From Deltaproteobacteria bacterium (GTDB lineage Bacteria; Desulfobacterota; Syntrophia; Syntrophales; UBA2210), in the NCBI GenBank assembly GCA_016933965.1, contig JAFGTS010000029.1, positions 17,578-81,577 of the forward strand: a DNA stretch of 64,000 bases, given 5' to 3'. Under the pieces are notes generated by a model. That model was not told where the DNA came from. It did no database searches and saw nothing but the letters and a program-made list of their open reading frames with translations. Both the position numbers and the translations under genes were made by a program. Shown one piece after another: positions 25,453 to 33,761 of this stretch; positions within the stretch are counted from its first letter, which is position 1; each line of letters opens with the position of its first letter.

Positions 25453-26280
25453 ATGGCGGTACGTCCCAGGGACGCGGCGACGGTGATCCTGCTTCGCGAC
25501 CGCAACGGTTCGGGTGGCGGTGGGATGGAAGTTCTTATGGTGCATCGCCATCCAAAGAGCGATTTCGTGCCTGGTTCCTATGTCTTTCCCGGCGGGGCGA
25601 TGGAAGAGGAGGATTTCACGCCCGGAATGGGGGTTCTCTGCGCTGGCAGGACATGCGAAGCGGCGTATCAGGCGCTTGCCAATGCCGCCTCACCGGCAAA
25701 AGCGCTCGGCGCGTGGGTCACGGCTATCCGGGAAACCTTTGAGGAGGTCGGTCTGCTCATGGCCTACCGTGGTGACGGGACCCTCTTTTGCGCTTCCGAT
25801 AATGAAGAGTTACACAGATTCGGAGATTATCGAAAGGCCCTCCGTGACGGCTCACTGGGTTTCTATGAATTCCTGGTGCGTGAATCGCTGACGCTGGCTG
25901 CGGATCGGCTCCATTATTTTTCGCACTGGATCACCCCGGAAGCGGCGCCGATACGATACGATACACGGTTCTTCATCGGCCGGGCCCCGGCCGGCCAGGA
26001 TGCTGTTCATGACGGCGTGGAGCTGACGAAACACCGCTGGCTGACACCCCGGGAGGCCCTCGATGCATACGAGAGCGGCGCCTTCGACATGGTGGTCCCC
26101 ACGGTAATGACGCTGGAGGAACTGGACGGATACGCGACCGTCGATGACGCGATCCTCTCCACGGCGCGCAAGGAGATACCATCACACTGCATCAGGGTGG
26201 ATGTTGATGAAAAAGAGGGAATTACCATATATGCCCCTGATGGAAGGGTGTTCAAACGGATACCGCCGTCAGTCCGATAG
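25453..26280 (+). CDS. Nudix hydrolase, NUDT19-like
   Basis: The 275-residue protein has a Nudix box split by a long insert, VFPGGAMEEEDF then AIRETFEEVGLLM. This layout is seen in the NUDT19/RP2 subgroup that cleaves CoA or acyl-CoA to phosphopantetheines. The N-terminal strand AATVILLRDR and the later HWITPEAAPIRYDTRFFI also fit that subgroup. It is a single gene between the transporter and an SDR. CoA-ester turnover would suit the acyl-CoA-rich neighbourhood, but substrate is inferred from the subgroup only. Confidence 0.8.
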   Translation: MAVRPRDAATVILLRDRNGSGGGGMEVLMVHRHPKSDFVPGSYVFPGGAMEEEDFTPGMGVLCAGRTCEAAYQALANAASPAKALGAWVTAIRETFEEVGLLMAYRGDGTLFCASDNEELHRFGDYRKALRDGSLGFYEFLVRESLTLAADRLHYFSHWITPEAAPIRYDTRFFIGRAPAGQDAVHDGVELTKHRWLTPREALDAYESGAFDMVVPTVMTLEELDGYATVDDAILSTARKEIPSHCIRVDVDEKEGITIYAPDGRVFKRIPPSVR

Positions 26281-26314
26281 AGAAATATGCCATTAATTCA
26301 GAGGAGGTCCATCT

Positions 26315-27103
26315 ATGAAGCTGGAGGAACTGTTCAGTCTTAAGGGGAAAACCGCCCTGGTCACGGGTGGTGGAAGGGGTATCGGTAAATTTATCGCCAC
26401 CGGTTTCGTTGAGGCGGGGGCGAATGTCATCATCGTATCCCGAAAAATGCAGAATCTCGAAAAGGCCGCGGAGGAACTGTCGTCGGCGTATGGCGCAACG
26501 GTTCTGCCCGTCGCCTGCGACATCGCCAGGGAAGAAGATATCGACGCCATGCTGGCGACGGTGCGGGAAAAGTTCCCCCGTATCGATATACTGGTCAATA
26601 ATGCCGGTGCCACCTGGGGGGCGCCGACACTGAAATTTCCCCTGGAGCGGTGGGACCAGATCTTCAATGTCAATGTCAGGGGTGTCTGGATACTGACCCA
26701 GAAGGTTGCCGCCATGATGAAGGAGCAGGGCGGGGGGACCATCATCAACATCTCTTCGGTCATGGGATTCAAAGGGTCCGAGGAAATGGCCCATCCGGCC
26801 GTGGCCTACAATTCAAGCAAGGCGGCCATCAATGTGCTGACCATGAATCTTGCCGTAAAGCTGGCCCCCTACAATATCCGGGTGAACGCCATTGCCCCCG
26901 GGTTTTTCCGGACCGACATGATGGCCTATATCGAAAAACCGGAATTCAAGGCCGCCTACGATATGACCCTCGATGACATCCCTCTGCGGAGGATCGGTGA
27001 TGTCGATGATATGAAGGGGATTGCCGTGTTTCTCGCGTCGGACGCGTCGGCCTACATGACGGGACACGTGCTGATCGCCGACGGCGGCATGCTGGCGAAA
27101 TAA
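26315..27103 (+). CDS. Short-chain dehydrogenase/reductase
   Basis: The 262-residue classical SDR has the cofactor motif TGGGRGIG, NNAG in the core, and the catalytic Ser, Tyr and Lys (ISSVMGF, then YNSSK). The ending GHVLIADGGML is typical. GAGGAGG lies upstream of the start. Family members of this type reduce or oxidise 3-oxoacyl, sugar-acid or steroid-like alcohols with NAD(P)H; the particular substrate is not visible. Confidence 0.88.
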   Translation: MKLEELFSLKGKTALVTGGGRGIGKFIATGFVEAGANVIIVSRKMQNLEKAAEELSSAYGATVLPVACDIAREEDIDAMLATVREKFPRIDILVNNAGATWGAPTLKFPLERWDQIFNVNVRGVWILTQKVAAMMKEQGGGTIINISSVMGFKGSEEMAHPAVAYNSSKAAINVLTMNLAVKLAPYNIRVNAIAPGFFRTDMMAYIEKPEFKAAYDMTLDDIPLRRIGDVDDMKGIAVFLASDASAYMTGHVLIADGGMLAK

Positions 27104-27112
27104 GGAACCCTT

Positions 27113-27146
27113 AAAAAAAAGAGGCGGGTCATTCCGGACCCGCCTC
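27113..27146 (-). terminator. Rho-independent terminator of the TPM/nucleotidyltransferase/LemA operon
   Basis: On the minus strand a perfect 10-pair stem (GAGGCGGGTC with GACCCGCCTC, six-base loop) is followed directly by eight Ts. It lies 50 bases after the lemA stop. On the plus strand no T-run follows, so it serves mainly the minus-strand operon. Confidence 0.88.
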
Positions 27147-27195
27147 GATTCTGCCGGCTGACCGTCTTTTATGGCGGCAGCCCATTTTTCACGGC

Positions 27196-27774
27196 TTATT
27201 CAAATTTCACCTGCGGTACCGCGGTGGCCGCCTCGGGAACTTCAAAGAACGTGGCTTTTTCGAAACCGAACATGCTCGCGAAGAGATTCGACGGGAAGGT
27301 CCTGACCTTGATATTGTAAGTTTTCACCATCTCGTTGTACCGGCGTCTTTCCACGGCGATGCGGTTCTCCGTTCCCGCCAGTTCGTCCTGGAGCCTGATG
27401 AAGTTCTGATCGGACTTTATGTCGGGATATCGCTCCACGGTAACGAGCAGCCTTGCCAGCGCCCCCGACAGCTCGTTATTGGCGGCGATCTTGTCGGGTA
27501 TGCTGTCCGCCCGTCCGACCTTCGATCGCGCCTCGGCAACGCCCAGAAATACCGCCCGCTCCTGCGAGGCGAACCCCTTGACCGTTTCCACGAGGTTGGG
27601 AATGAGATCATAGCGTCGCTGAAGCTGGTTTTCAACCTGGGCCCAGGACGCGCTGACCGATTCGTCCAGGGTGACGAAGCTGTTGTACATTCCCTTTACG
27701 TAAGAGTAAGACATCAGTATGAGCACTGCAATGATGGCAATGACGATAATGGCATTCCGTGATCCTTTGTTCAT
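27196..27774 (-). CDS. lemA: LemA family protein
   Basis: The 192-residue protein has one N-terminal membrane helix (about 8-25) and the LemA helical core with YNSFVTLDESVSASWAQVENQLQRR (split here as family signature), QRRYDLIPNLVETVKG and a C-terminal SMFGFEKATFFE. It is anchored in the membrane with its helical bundle outside. It is in one operon with a TPM-domain protein, a pairing common in many bacteria. Molecular role is unknown. Confidence 0.9.
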   Translation of the reverse strand: MNKGSRNAIIVIAIIAVLILMSYSYVKGMYNSFVTLDESVSASWAQVENQLQRRYDLIPNLVETVKGFASQERAVFLGVAEARSKVGRADSIPDKIAANNELSGALARLLVTVERYPDIKSDQNFIRLQDELAGTENRIAVERRRYNEMVKTYNIKVRTFPSNLFASMFGFEKATFFEVPEAATAVPQVKFE

Positions 27775-27813
27775 CGGTTTCCTCCTCCTTTTTGACGCGA
27801 TCCGGAAAATTTT

Positions 27814-28542
27814 CTACAACTCCATGCGGTCCACAGCTTCCCATAATTTTTTTATTTCCGCAAGGTAGCTCTTCAGGAGGGAGCGTACCTCCTGCGGTGA
27901 AAACCGTCCCGTACCCTCCTTGATCTGCAGACAGCGCAAGAAGGTCGTCCTGTCAAGGGCGAATGTGTCGGCGACGGCGCCGATGACCTCCCGGCGTGAC
28001 GGGGGGATATCCTGTTCTTTGAGATACAGCAGGCCCTTGAATATGGATATGAAGGCGGTCAGGGACGCCGCGATCAGTTCCCTGATGTGCCTGTCCCTGC
28101 CTTCCGTTTCAAGGAAGCCCCTGCGAAGCAGCACGAGCTTTCCCTTGATATCACGTTCGCACTGGAGCCTGAGGTCTCCTGCGTCGAAGACAAGCGGTTC
28201 GAGCACATCCTCGCCGAATACGAGAACATGCTCGTGTTTCATGGTGAGGAACTCAAGCGGGTATGAGTCCAGGGAGGAAAGTATGTACTGTTTCGTCATG
28301 AAGAGGGGAGTGGCCACCTTCTTTTTCCTCCACCGCGCGACCGTCTTGAGGGCCGCCTCGATGGCGCCGATGGCATCCTCGCTCAGGATGATGAGAAAAT
28401 TGATGTCCGACCCGCCGGGCTGATAATCGATTCCCGCGGCGCTTCCATACAGAATAATGGACTGAAGCCCGTCGCTGAAGATGTTTCGGTAGTCTTCGAT
28501 GATGGTTGGGAATAAGTCCTTGGGATTACTGACTTTAACCAT
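27814..28542 (-). CDS. Nucleotidyltransferase-fold protein
   Basis: The 242-residue protein starts with a polymerase-beta-type nucleotidyltransferase core: ILYGSAAG, then GGSDINFLIIL, giving the GS and the acidic metal-binding positions (only one Asp of the usual DxD pair is plain). The remaining ~120 residues are helical. It lies between the TPM and LemA genes. Such proteins modify small molecules, RNA or proteins, or act as antitoxins. The weak second acidic residue leaves activity uncertain. Confidence 0.7.
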   Translation of the reverse strand: MVKVSNPKDLFPTIIEDYRNIFSDGLQSIILYGSAAGIDYQPGGSDINFLIILSEDAIGAIEAALKTVARWRKKKVATPLFMTKQYILSSLDSYPLEFLTMKHEHVLVFGEDVLEPLVFDAGDLRLQCERDIKGKLVLLRRGFLETEGRDRHIRELIAASLTAFISIFKGLLYLKEQDIPPSRREVIGAVADTFALDRTTFLRCLQIKEGTGRFSPQEVRSLLKSYLAEIKKLWEAVDRMEL

Positions 28543-28556
28543 GGTCCCGCCTTTCC

Positions 28557-29360
28557 TTAAAATCCTCTGCCGGCGCCGCCGCCGCCGCTCATGCCGCCGC
28601 CGAATCCGCCGAATCCGCCGCCGAATCCGCCGAATCCGCCGCCACCGCCGCTCCCTCTGCCGCCCATCATCATCATGAGCAGGATGAAGGGCAGCATCCT
28701 TCTCCCCTGGCGGGTTCCCAGAAGGAGGGTGAGCAGGAGTATGAAAACGACATAGGACAGGAAATCGGCCGCCGGTCTTGATCGTTCTCTCTTCGCCGGC
28801 ACCCGGTAGGGCGTCCCCTCGAGCGAAACGCCGGCATCCGCCGCGATGACGGCGGCCACCGCCGCTTCCGCGTTATAGAGTCCCTTTTCATAGTCGCCCT
28901 TCTTGAGAGAGGGCACGACGTAAGTGTCCAGGATCTGACCGACGCGGCCGTCCGGCAGGATCCCTTCAAGCCCGTAGCCCGTCTCGATCCGTATCCGCCG
29001 CTCTTTCAGGGTAAGAAAAATGAGAACACCCCGGTCCTCGCCCTTTTTTCCGATGCCCCATGCCTCGTAGAGCCGGTTCGCGTATTCGTCGGTATCGGCA
29101 TCGCCGATGCTTTTCATGGTGACCACCACGACGGATGCCCCCGTTTTCTGCAGAACTTCCCTGGCAAGCGATTCCATGGAGCGCCGGTACTGTTCGGAGA
29201 GCACACCGGCGTAATCGTTGACGGCACCGACGGGTTGCGGGAACGGCTCTGCCCCGAAAAGGGTCGATACCTGAAGGAACAACACCAGGAGAATAAAAAA
29301 AGGTAAACAATATCTGTCCGTCTTCACGATAAGGGTCCTTTTCGTTGCGGTCCGTGCCAT
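28557..29360 (-). CDS. TPM-domain (YgcG/Psb32-like) membrane protein
   Basis: Start 29360 gives a 267-residue protein with a signal peptide (FFILLVLFLQVSTLFG) and a TPM domain (about 40-170: VNDYAGVLSE, VVVVTMKSI, RGVLIFLTLKERRIRIETGYGLEG). A membrane helix follows, and the tail ends in a Gly/Phe-rich run of GGGFGGFGGG type. This is the standard architecture of the TPM partner of LemA. The ORF extends upstream, but the extension would overlap the rpsT promoter and lacks family similarity. Confidence 0.88.
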   Translation of the reverse strand: MARTATKRTLIVKTDRYCLPFFILLVLFLQVSTLFGAEPFPQPVGAVNDYAGVLSEQYRRSMESLAREVLQKTGASVVVVTMKSIGDADTDEYANRLYEAWGIGKKGEDRGVLIFLTLKERRIRIETGYGLEGILPDGRVGQILDTYVVPSLKKGDYEKGLYNAEAAVAAVIAADAGVSLEGTPYRVPAKRERSRPAADFLSYVVFILLLTLLLGTRQGRRMLPFILLMMMMGGRGSGGGGGFGGFGGGFGGFGGGMSGGGGAGRGF

Positions 29361-29398
29361 ACATACCATAAAAGGCCGATGTTGGCACATTTTTAAAC

Positions 29399-29425
29399 TT
29401 GACAGGATGGTAAATCTAATATAGG
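29399..29425 (+). promoter_or_regulatory. Candidate promoter of rpsT
   Basis: TTGACA at 29399-29404 is a perfect -35 box. The best -10 box, TATAGG at 29420-29425, has a short 15-base spacer, so strength is uncertain. It lies 41 bases before the S20 start. Confidence 0.45.
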
Positions 29426-29465
29426 AAAACAGCCTTTGAAAATACTCCACGAGGAAGGTGTTTCT

Positions 29466-29738
29466 TTGGCGAACCACAAGTCAGCTGAAAAGAGAATGAG
29501 GCAGAGCGAGCGCAAGAGACAGCGGAACGTATCGGCCAAGTCACATGTCAAGACCCGGGTCAAGGCGGTACTGCAAGCTGTTGAAGAGAACAACGCCACC
29601 CTGTCGAAGGAGACGCTCTCCACAGCCGTGCGCGTGATCAGCAAGGCGTCATCCCGGGGCATCATTCACAAGAACAATGCGGCGCGCAAGATCTCACGGC
29701 TGACACGAAAGGTGAACAGCCTGACCTCCGGGGAGTAG
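29466..29738 (+). CDS. rpsT: 30S ribosomal protein S20
   Basis: The 90-residue basic protein matches S20 along its full length, beginning ANHKSAEKRMRQSERKRQRN and ending in KISRLTRKVNSL. The start is a TTG at 29466, chosen because S20 universally begins MANHKSA, with GAGGAAGG upstream. A rare TTG start fits the known tendency of rpsT to use weak starts for translational self-control. It binds 16S rRNA in the small subunit body. Confidence 0.95.
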   Translation: MANHKSAEKRMRQSERKRQRNVSAKSHVKTRVKAVLQAVEENNATLSKETLSTAVRVISKASSRGIIHKNNAARKISRLTRKVNSLTSGE

Positions 29739-29748
29739 TTCTCCCGAT

Positions 29749-30267
29749 TCAGAATCCCGCCATCAGGTCCCGGTATGCCCATTCAGCAAGATCGGTGCAG
29801 AGTTTCTTGAGGGCTTCCTTTTTATTCCTGTCCGTTATCGCGGGATCCGTTGCCACCCGATAGGCCTCTCTTCCCGAGAGGCTTTTGTTTTCCCAAAGAA
29901 CCTCGTCCGTGCCGGTTTTTGCAAGCGTGGCCGAGACGGTCATCGCTACCCGGTCTTCCTTGGCGATATCGTTCTTTGCGTAGCTCAGGTGAGATACCGC
30001 CACGCCTGTTATGCTTCCCGAAAGCACGACGTCCGCCGCATCCCTGTCGTAGACGAGGGTGAAGCGCTCTCCGGTCCTGAACTCGCTGATGAGACCGTTT
30101 CGCAGGTATGTTTCGATGTTCGCCTCACCGGTAAGGTTTGAGAAGGTGTCCACATAAACGGTTCGGATGCTCTTGTCGAAATGTTCACCGGCCGGGGCGA
30201 AGTGGTACCCGCATCCCGTGCAGACGATAAGGTACAGTAACAGTAGAGTATATATCCGGTTCATCAT
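29749..30267 (-). CDS. lptE: LPS-assembly lipoprotein LptE
   Basis: The 172-residue protein has a lipobox (CTGC, followed by GYHFAPAG) and the LptE layout: RTVYVDTFSN, a strand-rich middle and a C-terminal helix with LCTDLAEWAY. It plugs the LptD barrel in the outer membrane and helps insert lipopolysaccharide, so the organism has a Gram-negative LPS envelope. It follows leuS as in most proteobacteria; holA, which often comes next, is absent. Confidence 0.88.
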   Translation of the reverse strand: MMNRIYTLLLLYLIVCTGCGYHFAPAGEHFDKSIRTVYVDTFSNLTGEANIETYLRNGLISEFRTGERFTLVYDRDAADVVLSGSITGVAVSHLSYAKNDIAKEDRVAMTVSATLAKTGTDEVLWENKSLSGREAYRVATDPAITDRNKKEALKKLCTDLAEWAYRDLMAGF

Positions 30268-30324
30268 GATCGTTGTTTCTCCCGCTTCTCCCCCGCGGCG
30301 GGATGCCGGCCCTGTCGCGGGGAG

Positions 30325-32910
30325 CTACGCACTGATAACGATATTGACGAGCTTCTTCGGAACATACACTTCCTTCAGGATGTTGTGATCTCCGATGAAC
30401 TGCCGCACCCGTTCATCACTTCTCGCCATTTCCTTTATGACCTCGTCCGCTTCATCGGCGGCGACCTGGAGCCTGCTGCGCACCTTTCCGTTCACCTGTA
30501 TGACAATGGTGATTTCCTCCTCGGAGGCCGTCTCCGCGTCAAAGGACGGCCAGGTCATGTCGCACAGCATTCCCGTGCCGCCGATCGCCTGCCAGAGCTC
30601 CTCCGTTATGTGCGGCACAATGGGATGGAGAAGAACAATGACGGTTTCGACGGCTTTTCTGATAACGGCCAGGGCCCTTTCATCACCCGCTGCGGGCCGT
30701 CCCGTCTGATAGAGAACGTTGACCAGTTCCATGACGGCGGCGATCGCCGTATTGAAATGGAACCGGTCTTCAATATCGGTGGTAACCTTTTTAATGGTCT
30801 GGTGTATCTTCCGGTTCAGCTTCTTCAGGTCTCCCTCCAGGGGCTGCCCGTTATCAAAAGGCGCGATGCCCATGATGTCGTCGAGATAGTCCATGACGAT
30901 ACGCCAGACCCTGTTCAGAAAGCGGAATGAACCGTCCACTCCCTGATCGCTCCATTCCAGGTCACGCTCCGGCGGCGCCGCGAAGAGGCAGAAGATACGG
31001 GCCGTGTCCGCCCCGTATTCCTCGATGATATGGTTCGGGTCTACCACGTTCTTCAGGGATTTTGACATTTTCTCCGTTTTCCCGACGATGACCTCGGCGC
31101 CGCAGTGTATGCAGCAATTGTCCTTCACTTCATCGGGGAAGAGGTATCCGTGTTTCCGGCACCGCGTTGTTTCCTTGCACACCATACCCTGGGTAAGCAG
31201 GTTGGTGAAAGGCTCGTCCACCCCGAGGACGCCGAAATCCCTGAGCATCTTCGTGTAGAACCGCGCGTAGAGGAGGTGGAGGATGGCGTGCTCGATCCCG
31301 CCGATGTACTGGTCCACCGGCATCCAGTAATCCGTCTGTTCCCTGTTCAATCCCGGCTTCTCGTCGAAGGCGGCGGAGCAGTATCGCGCGAAGTACCAGG
31401 ATGATTCCACAAAGGTGTCCATAGTGTCCGTTTCACGGACGGCGGGGCCGCCGCAGTTCGGACAGGTGGTGTTCCTGAAACTTTCCATCCGCTCCAGCGG
31501 AGACCCTCCCTCCCCGGTGAGCTCCACTTCCTGGGGCAGGACAACGGGCAGGTCTTTTTCCGGCACGGTCACGGTGCCGCATTTTTCGCAGTAGGTGACG
31601 GGTATCGGGGCCCCCCAGTAGCGCTGCCGCGATATGCCCCAGTCCCTGAGGCGGTATTCCGTCGTGCGTCTCGCCCGTCCGATCGATTCGAGGTGGTCGG
31701 CGATATCGTCAAGGGCCTGAAGGTTTTTCATGCCGTTGAAACGTCCCGAGTTGATGAGAACTCCTTCGTCCACGTATGCTTCCGTCATGGTCGCCGCGTC
31801 AAGGGGAGCATCGGGATTGTCGATGACCACCACCAGCGGAAGGTCGTATTTTTTCGCGAATTCAAAATCGCGCTGATCGTGGGTCGGAACAGCCATGACG
31901 CAGCCGGTCCCGTAGTCGGCAAGCACAAAGTTCGCCGCATAGATGGGCATCTTTTCGTCCGTTACCGGATTCAGGCAGTAAGCGTCGAGAAAGACGCCTT
32001 CTTTTTCATAGTAATCGGAGGTCCTGACCATCTTGTCCTGTTTTTTTACCCGCTCCACAAAATCGGTCACTTCCTTTTCGCAGGGTTTTCCCCGGGCGAG
32101 GTCCATTACCAGCGGATGTTCGGCGGCGATAAGCATGAAGGTGGCGCCGAAGATGGTGTCCTGGCGGGTCGTGAACACCCTGATAGCGTCATCCGAATCG
32201 GCCATGGGAAAGACCAGTTCACACCCGTGGCTTTTCCCGATCCAGTTTTTCTGCATTGTCAGGACCCGTTCGGGCCAGCCCGGCAGTTTGTCACAGTAGT
32301 CGAGCAGTTCCTCAACGTAGTCCGTGATCCTGAAGAACCACTGGTCGAGATGTTTTTCGATGACTTCAGTGCCGCACCGCCAGCACTGGCCCGCTTCGAC
32401 CTGCTCGTTTGCCAGGACCGTCAGGCACTGCGGGCACCAGTTCACGGAACCCCCTTTCTTGTAGGCAAGTCCCTTCTTATACATCCAGATGAAAAAGAGC
32501 TGTTCCCACTTGTAATAAAAGGGCTCGCAGGTCGAGATCTCCCTGTTCCAGTCGTAGCTGAAACCCATGCGCTTCAACTGGCTTTTCATGTAGGCGATGT
32601 TTTCGTTCGTCCATTTCGATGGATGGATCCCATGCTCGATGGCGGCGTTTTCCGCCGGCATTCCGAAGGAGTCCCATCCCATGGGGTGCATGACGTTGAA
32701 CCCTCTCATCTTCTTGTACCGGGCCACCACGTCCCCGATCGTATAGTTCCGGACATGTCCCATGTGAATTTTTCCCGATGGGTAGGGAAACATTTCGAGG
32801 AGATAGTACTTTTTCTTCCCGGGGTCTTCATCGACGGCGAAGGTGTCGTTCTCGTGCCAGTATTTCTGCCACTTTTCTTCTATCGCGTGAGGTTTGTATT
32901 TTCTGTTCAT
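30325..32910 (-). CDS. leuS: Leucyl-tRNA synthetase
   Basis: The 861-residue class I synthetase has the HMGH version of HIGH ([13 protein letters not shown]), the KMSKS loop (EKMSKSLKN), a CP1 editing domain with the GTG and HDQRDFEFA motifs, and zinc-binding cysteines (CPQC with CWRCG). It charges tRNA-Leu. It lies upstream of lptE on the same strand, a conserved pairing. Confidence 0.97.
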   Translation of the reverse strand: MNRKYKPHAIEEKWQKYWHENDTFAVDEDPGKKKYYLLEMFPYPSGKIHMGHVRNYTIGDVVARYKKMRGFNVMHPMGWDSFGMPAENAAIEHGIHPSKWTNENIAYMKSQLKRMGFSYDWNREISTCEPFYYKWEQLFFIWMYKKGLAYKKGGSVNWCPQCLTVLANEQVEAGQCWRCGTEVIEKHLDQWFFRITDYVEELLDYCDKLPGWPERVLTMQKNWIGKSHGCELVFPMADSDDAIRVFTTRQDTIFGATFMLIAAEHPLVMDLARGKPCEKEVTDFVERVKKQDKMVRTSDYYEKEGVFLDAYCLNPVTDEKMPIYAANFVLADYGTGCVMAVPTHDQRDFEFAKKYDLPLVVVIDNPDAPLDAATMTEAYVDEGVLINSGRFNGMKNLQALDDIADHLESIGRARRTTEYRLRDWGISRQRYWGAPIPVTYCEKCGTVTVPEKDLPVVLPQEVELTGEGGSPLERMESFRNTTCPNCGGPAVRETDTMDTFVESSWYFARYCSAAFDEKPGLNREQTDYWMPVDQYIGGIEHAILHLLYARFYTKMLRDFGVLGVDEPFTNLLTQGMVCKETTRCRKHGYLFPDEVKDNCCIHCGAEVIVGKTEKMSKSLKNVVDPNHIIEEYGADTARIFCLFAAPPERDLEWSDQGVDGSFRFLNRVWRIVMDYLDDIMGIAPFDNGQPLEGDLKKLNRKIHQTIKKVTTDIEDRFHFNTAIAAVMELVNVLYQTGRPAAGDERALAVIRKAVETVIVLLHPIVPHITEELWQAIGGTGMLCDMTWPSFDAETASEEEITIVIQVNGKVRSRLQVAADEADEVIKEMARSDERVRQFIGDHNILKEVYVPKKLVNIVISA

Positions 32911-33229
32911 GGTTGCTCCGAATGACGCTTTTATATATGAAAATCAACGAAGGACTCTTATCACAAATTCCCCGACAATCAAAGAAGAGATTGAGATGTC
33001 TCATCTATTACCACTTCGTGAATGTTGCAAGGGCGTCATGATATGAATGAAAAACGGCGGCGGGCTGAGCCCGCCGCCGGTCTCTATGGAAACTGAGCGG
33101 AGTTGTCTCCCTCAGGTCGTCTTCGGGGGGGGCGCGGTGGGCGGAAAGGAGGGAAGGAAAACCACCCACCGCTTGGTAAGAATCATGAGATCAGGCCATG
33201 CCGTCCTGCAGGTCGGCCATGGCGTATAT
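32911..33229. other. Intergenic region between leuS and the small orphan gene
   Basis: The 319 bases hold the leuS upstream region (AT-rich, with TATATA near 32930) and a strong minus-strand hairpin at 33051-33079. A G/C-run follows around 33126-33180. I see no convincing gene; the short frames here overlap the hairpin and lack ribosome sites. Confidence 0.5.
33051..33079 (-). terminator. Rho-independent terminator downstream of the small orphan gene
   Basis: An 11-pair perfect GC-rich stem (CGGCGGCGGGC paired across a TGA loop, 33055-33079) is followed on the minus strand by TTTT. It lies about 150 bases after the stop of the small minus-strand gene at 33230. The T-run is short, so efficiency is uncertain. 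Confidence 0.7.
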
Positions 33230-33472
33230 TCAGGCGCGGCTATGAGGTATCTTCAACAGGTCCGTTATGTTCACCTCTTTCAATGAGCCGTATCTTGTAC
33301 CGTAGTATCTGTATATGATTTCGAGGGCGTCATGCTCAAGCCTCGACCGGATCATGTCGTTCCCGCCGGAGAAGGTGTGGGGAGGACCGGACTCTGAAGC
33401 CTGCTTTGCGAAATCCGCCGTGTATGTTTGCGGTTCATGAAATTCCGGTCCTCCCTTGATATCTGTCGACAA
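33230..33472 (-). CDS. Small orphan protein downstream of the NtrC-type two-component system
   Basis: The likely start is TTG 33472, eight bases after a perfect GGAAAGGAGG ribosome site, giving 80 residues. The protein is hydrophilic, with a C-terminal half of two probable helices (RSRLEHDALEIIYRYYG and SLKEVNITDLLKI). No family was recognised. A longer frame reaches 33640 but its N-terminal part is cysteine-rich noise without a ribosome site. It lies directly after the response regulator gene and has its own candidate sigma-54 promoter, so it may be the local target of that system. Confidence 0.5.
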   Translation of the reverse strand: MSTDIKGGPEFHEPQTYTADFAKQASESGPPHTFSGGNDMIRSRLEHDALEIIYRYYGTRYGSLKEVNITDLLKIPHSRA

Positions 33473-33524
33473 TTGACCGACCTCCTTTCCTCTGCCGACG
33501 GGCTGTTTGTCCGTTTGCGAGCAT

Positions 33525-33539
33525 TGACAATCTTTGTCA
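33525..33539. repeat. Inverted repeat TGACAA-TCT-TTGTCA
   Basis: A perfect 6+3+6 inverted repeat lies at the expected transcription start of the candidate sigma-54 promoter. It shares the TGACA/TGTCA half-sites with the larger inverted repeat at 33735-33761, so both may bind the same regulator. Confidence 0.4.
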
Positions 33540-33549
33540 TAATTACATA

Positions 33550-33563
33550 CACAAATCGTGCCA
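33550..33563 (-). promoter_or_regulatory. Candidate sigma-54 promoter of the small orphan gene
   Basis: On the minus strand TGGCACG (-24 box, plus 33557-33563) is followed after four bases by GTGTA in the -12 position (consensus TTGCA). The -24 box is perfect; in the -12 box the G is kept but the C is T. Transcription would start near 33538, about 65 bases before the TTG start. Confidence 0.38.
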
Positions 33564-33734
33564 GATGGACCCTCTTTCCTGAAGGTCCACTCTCTTTGGA
33601 TCGGTTGTCGTTGACGCTGCTTCCGGCAGGTGGGAAACATGCGATCACGGGTCTTCCTGGATTGCCGGTATGACGTATGTGATGGGAATGTCGTTCAGAT
33701 ATGCAGCAGGATCAAGATGATAGCCTCTCTGTGT

Positions 33735-33761
33735 CAGATTGACATGGAGAATGTCAATCTG
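33735..33761. promoter_or_regulatory. Perfect 11+5+11 inverted repeat, possible activator site
   Basis: CAGATTGACAT and ATGTCAATCTG flank GGAGA with no mismatch. It spans the stop codon of the response regulator gene and lies about 210 bases upstream of the predicted sigma-54 start. That distance is usual for enhancer sites of NtrC-type activators. No T-run follows on either strand, so it is not a simple terminator. Confidence 0.5.

Noticed and set aside
31693..32925. 410-residue open frame on the plus strand
   Set aside because: It is antisense to leuS and shows no recognisable motifs; leuS is certain.
33473..33640. Upstream extension of the small orphan gene to 33640
   Set aside because: The added 56 residues have no ribosome site, are rich in Cys, Gln and Arg in a low-complexity way, and the perfect GGAAAGGAGG site lies just before TTG 33472.
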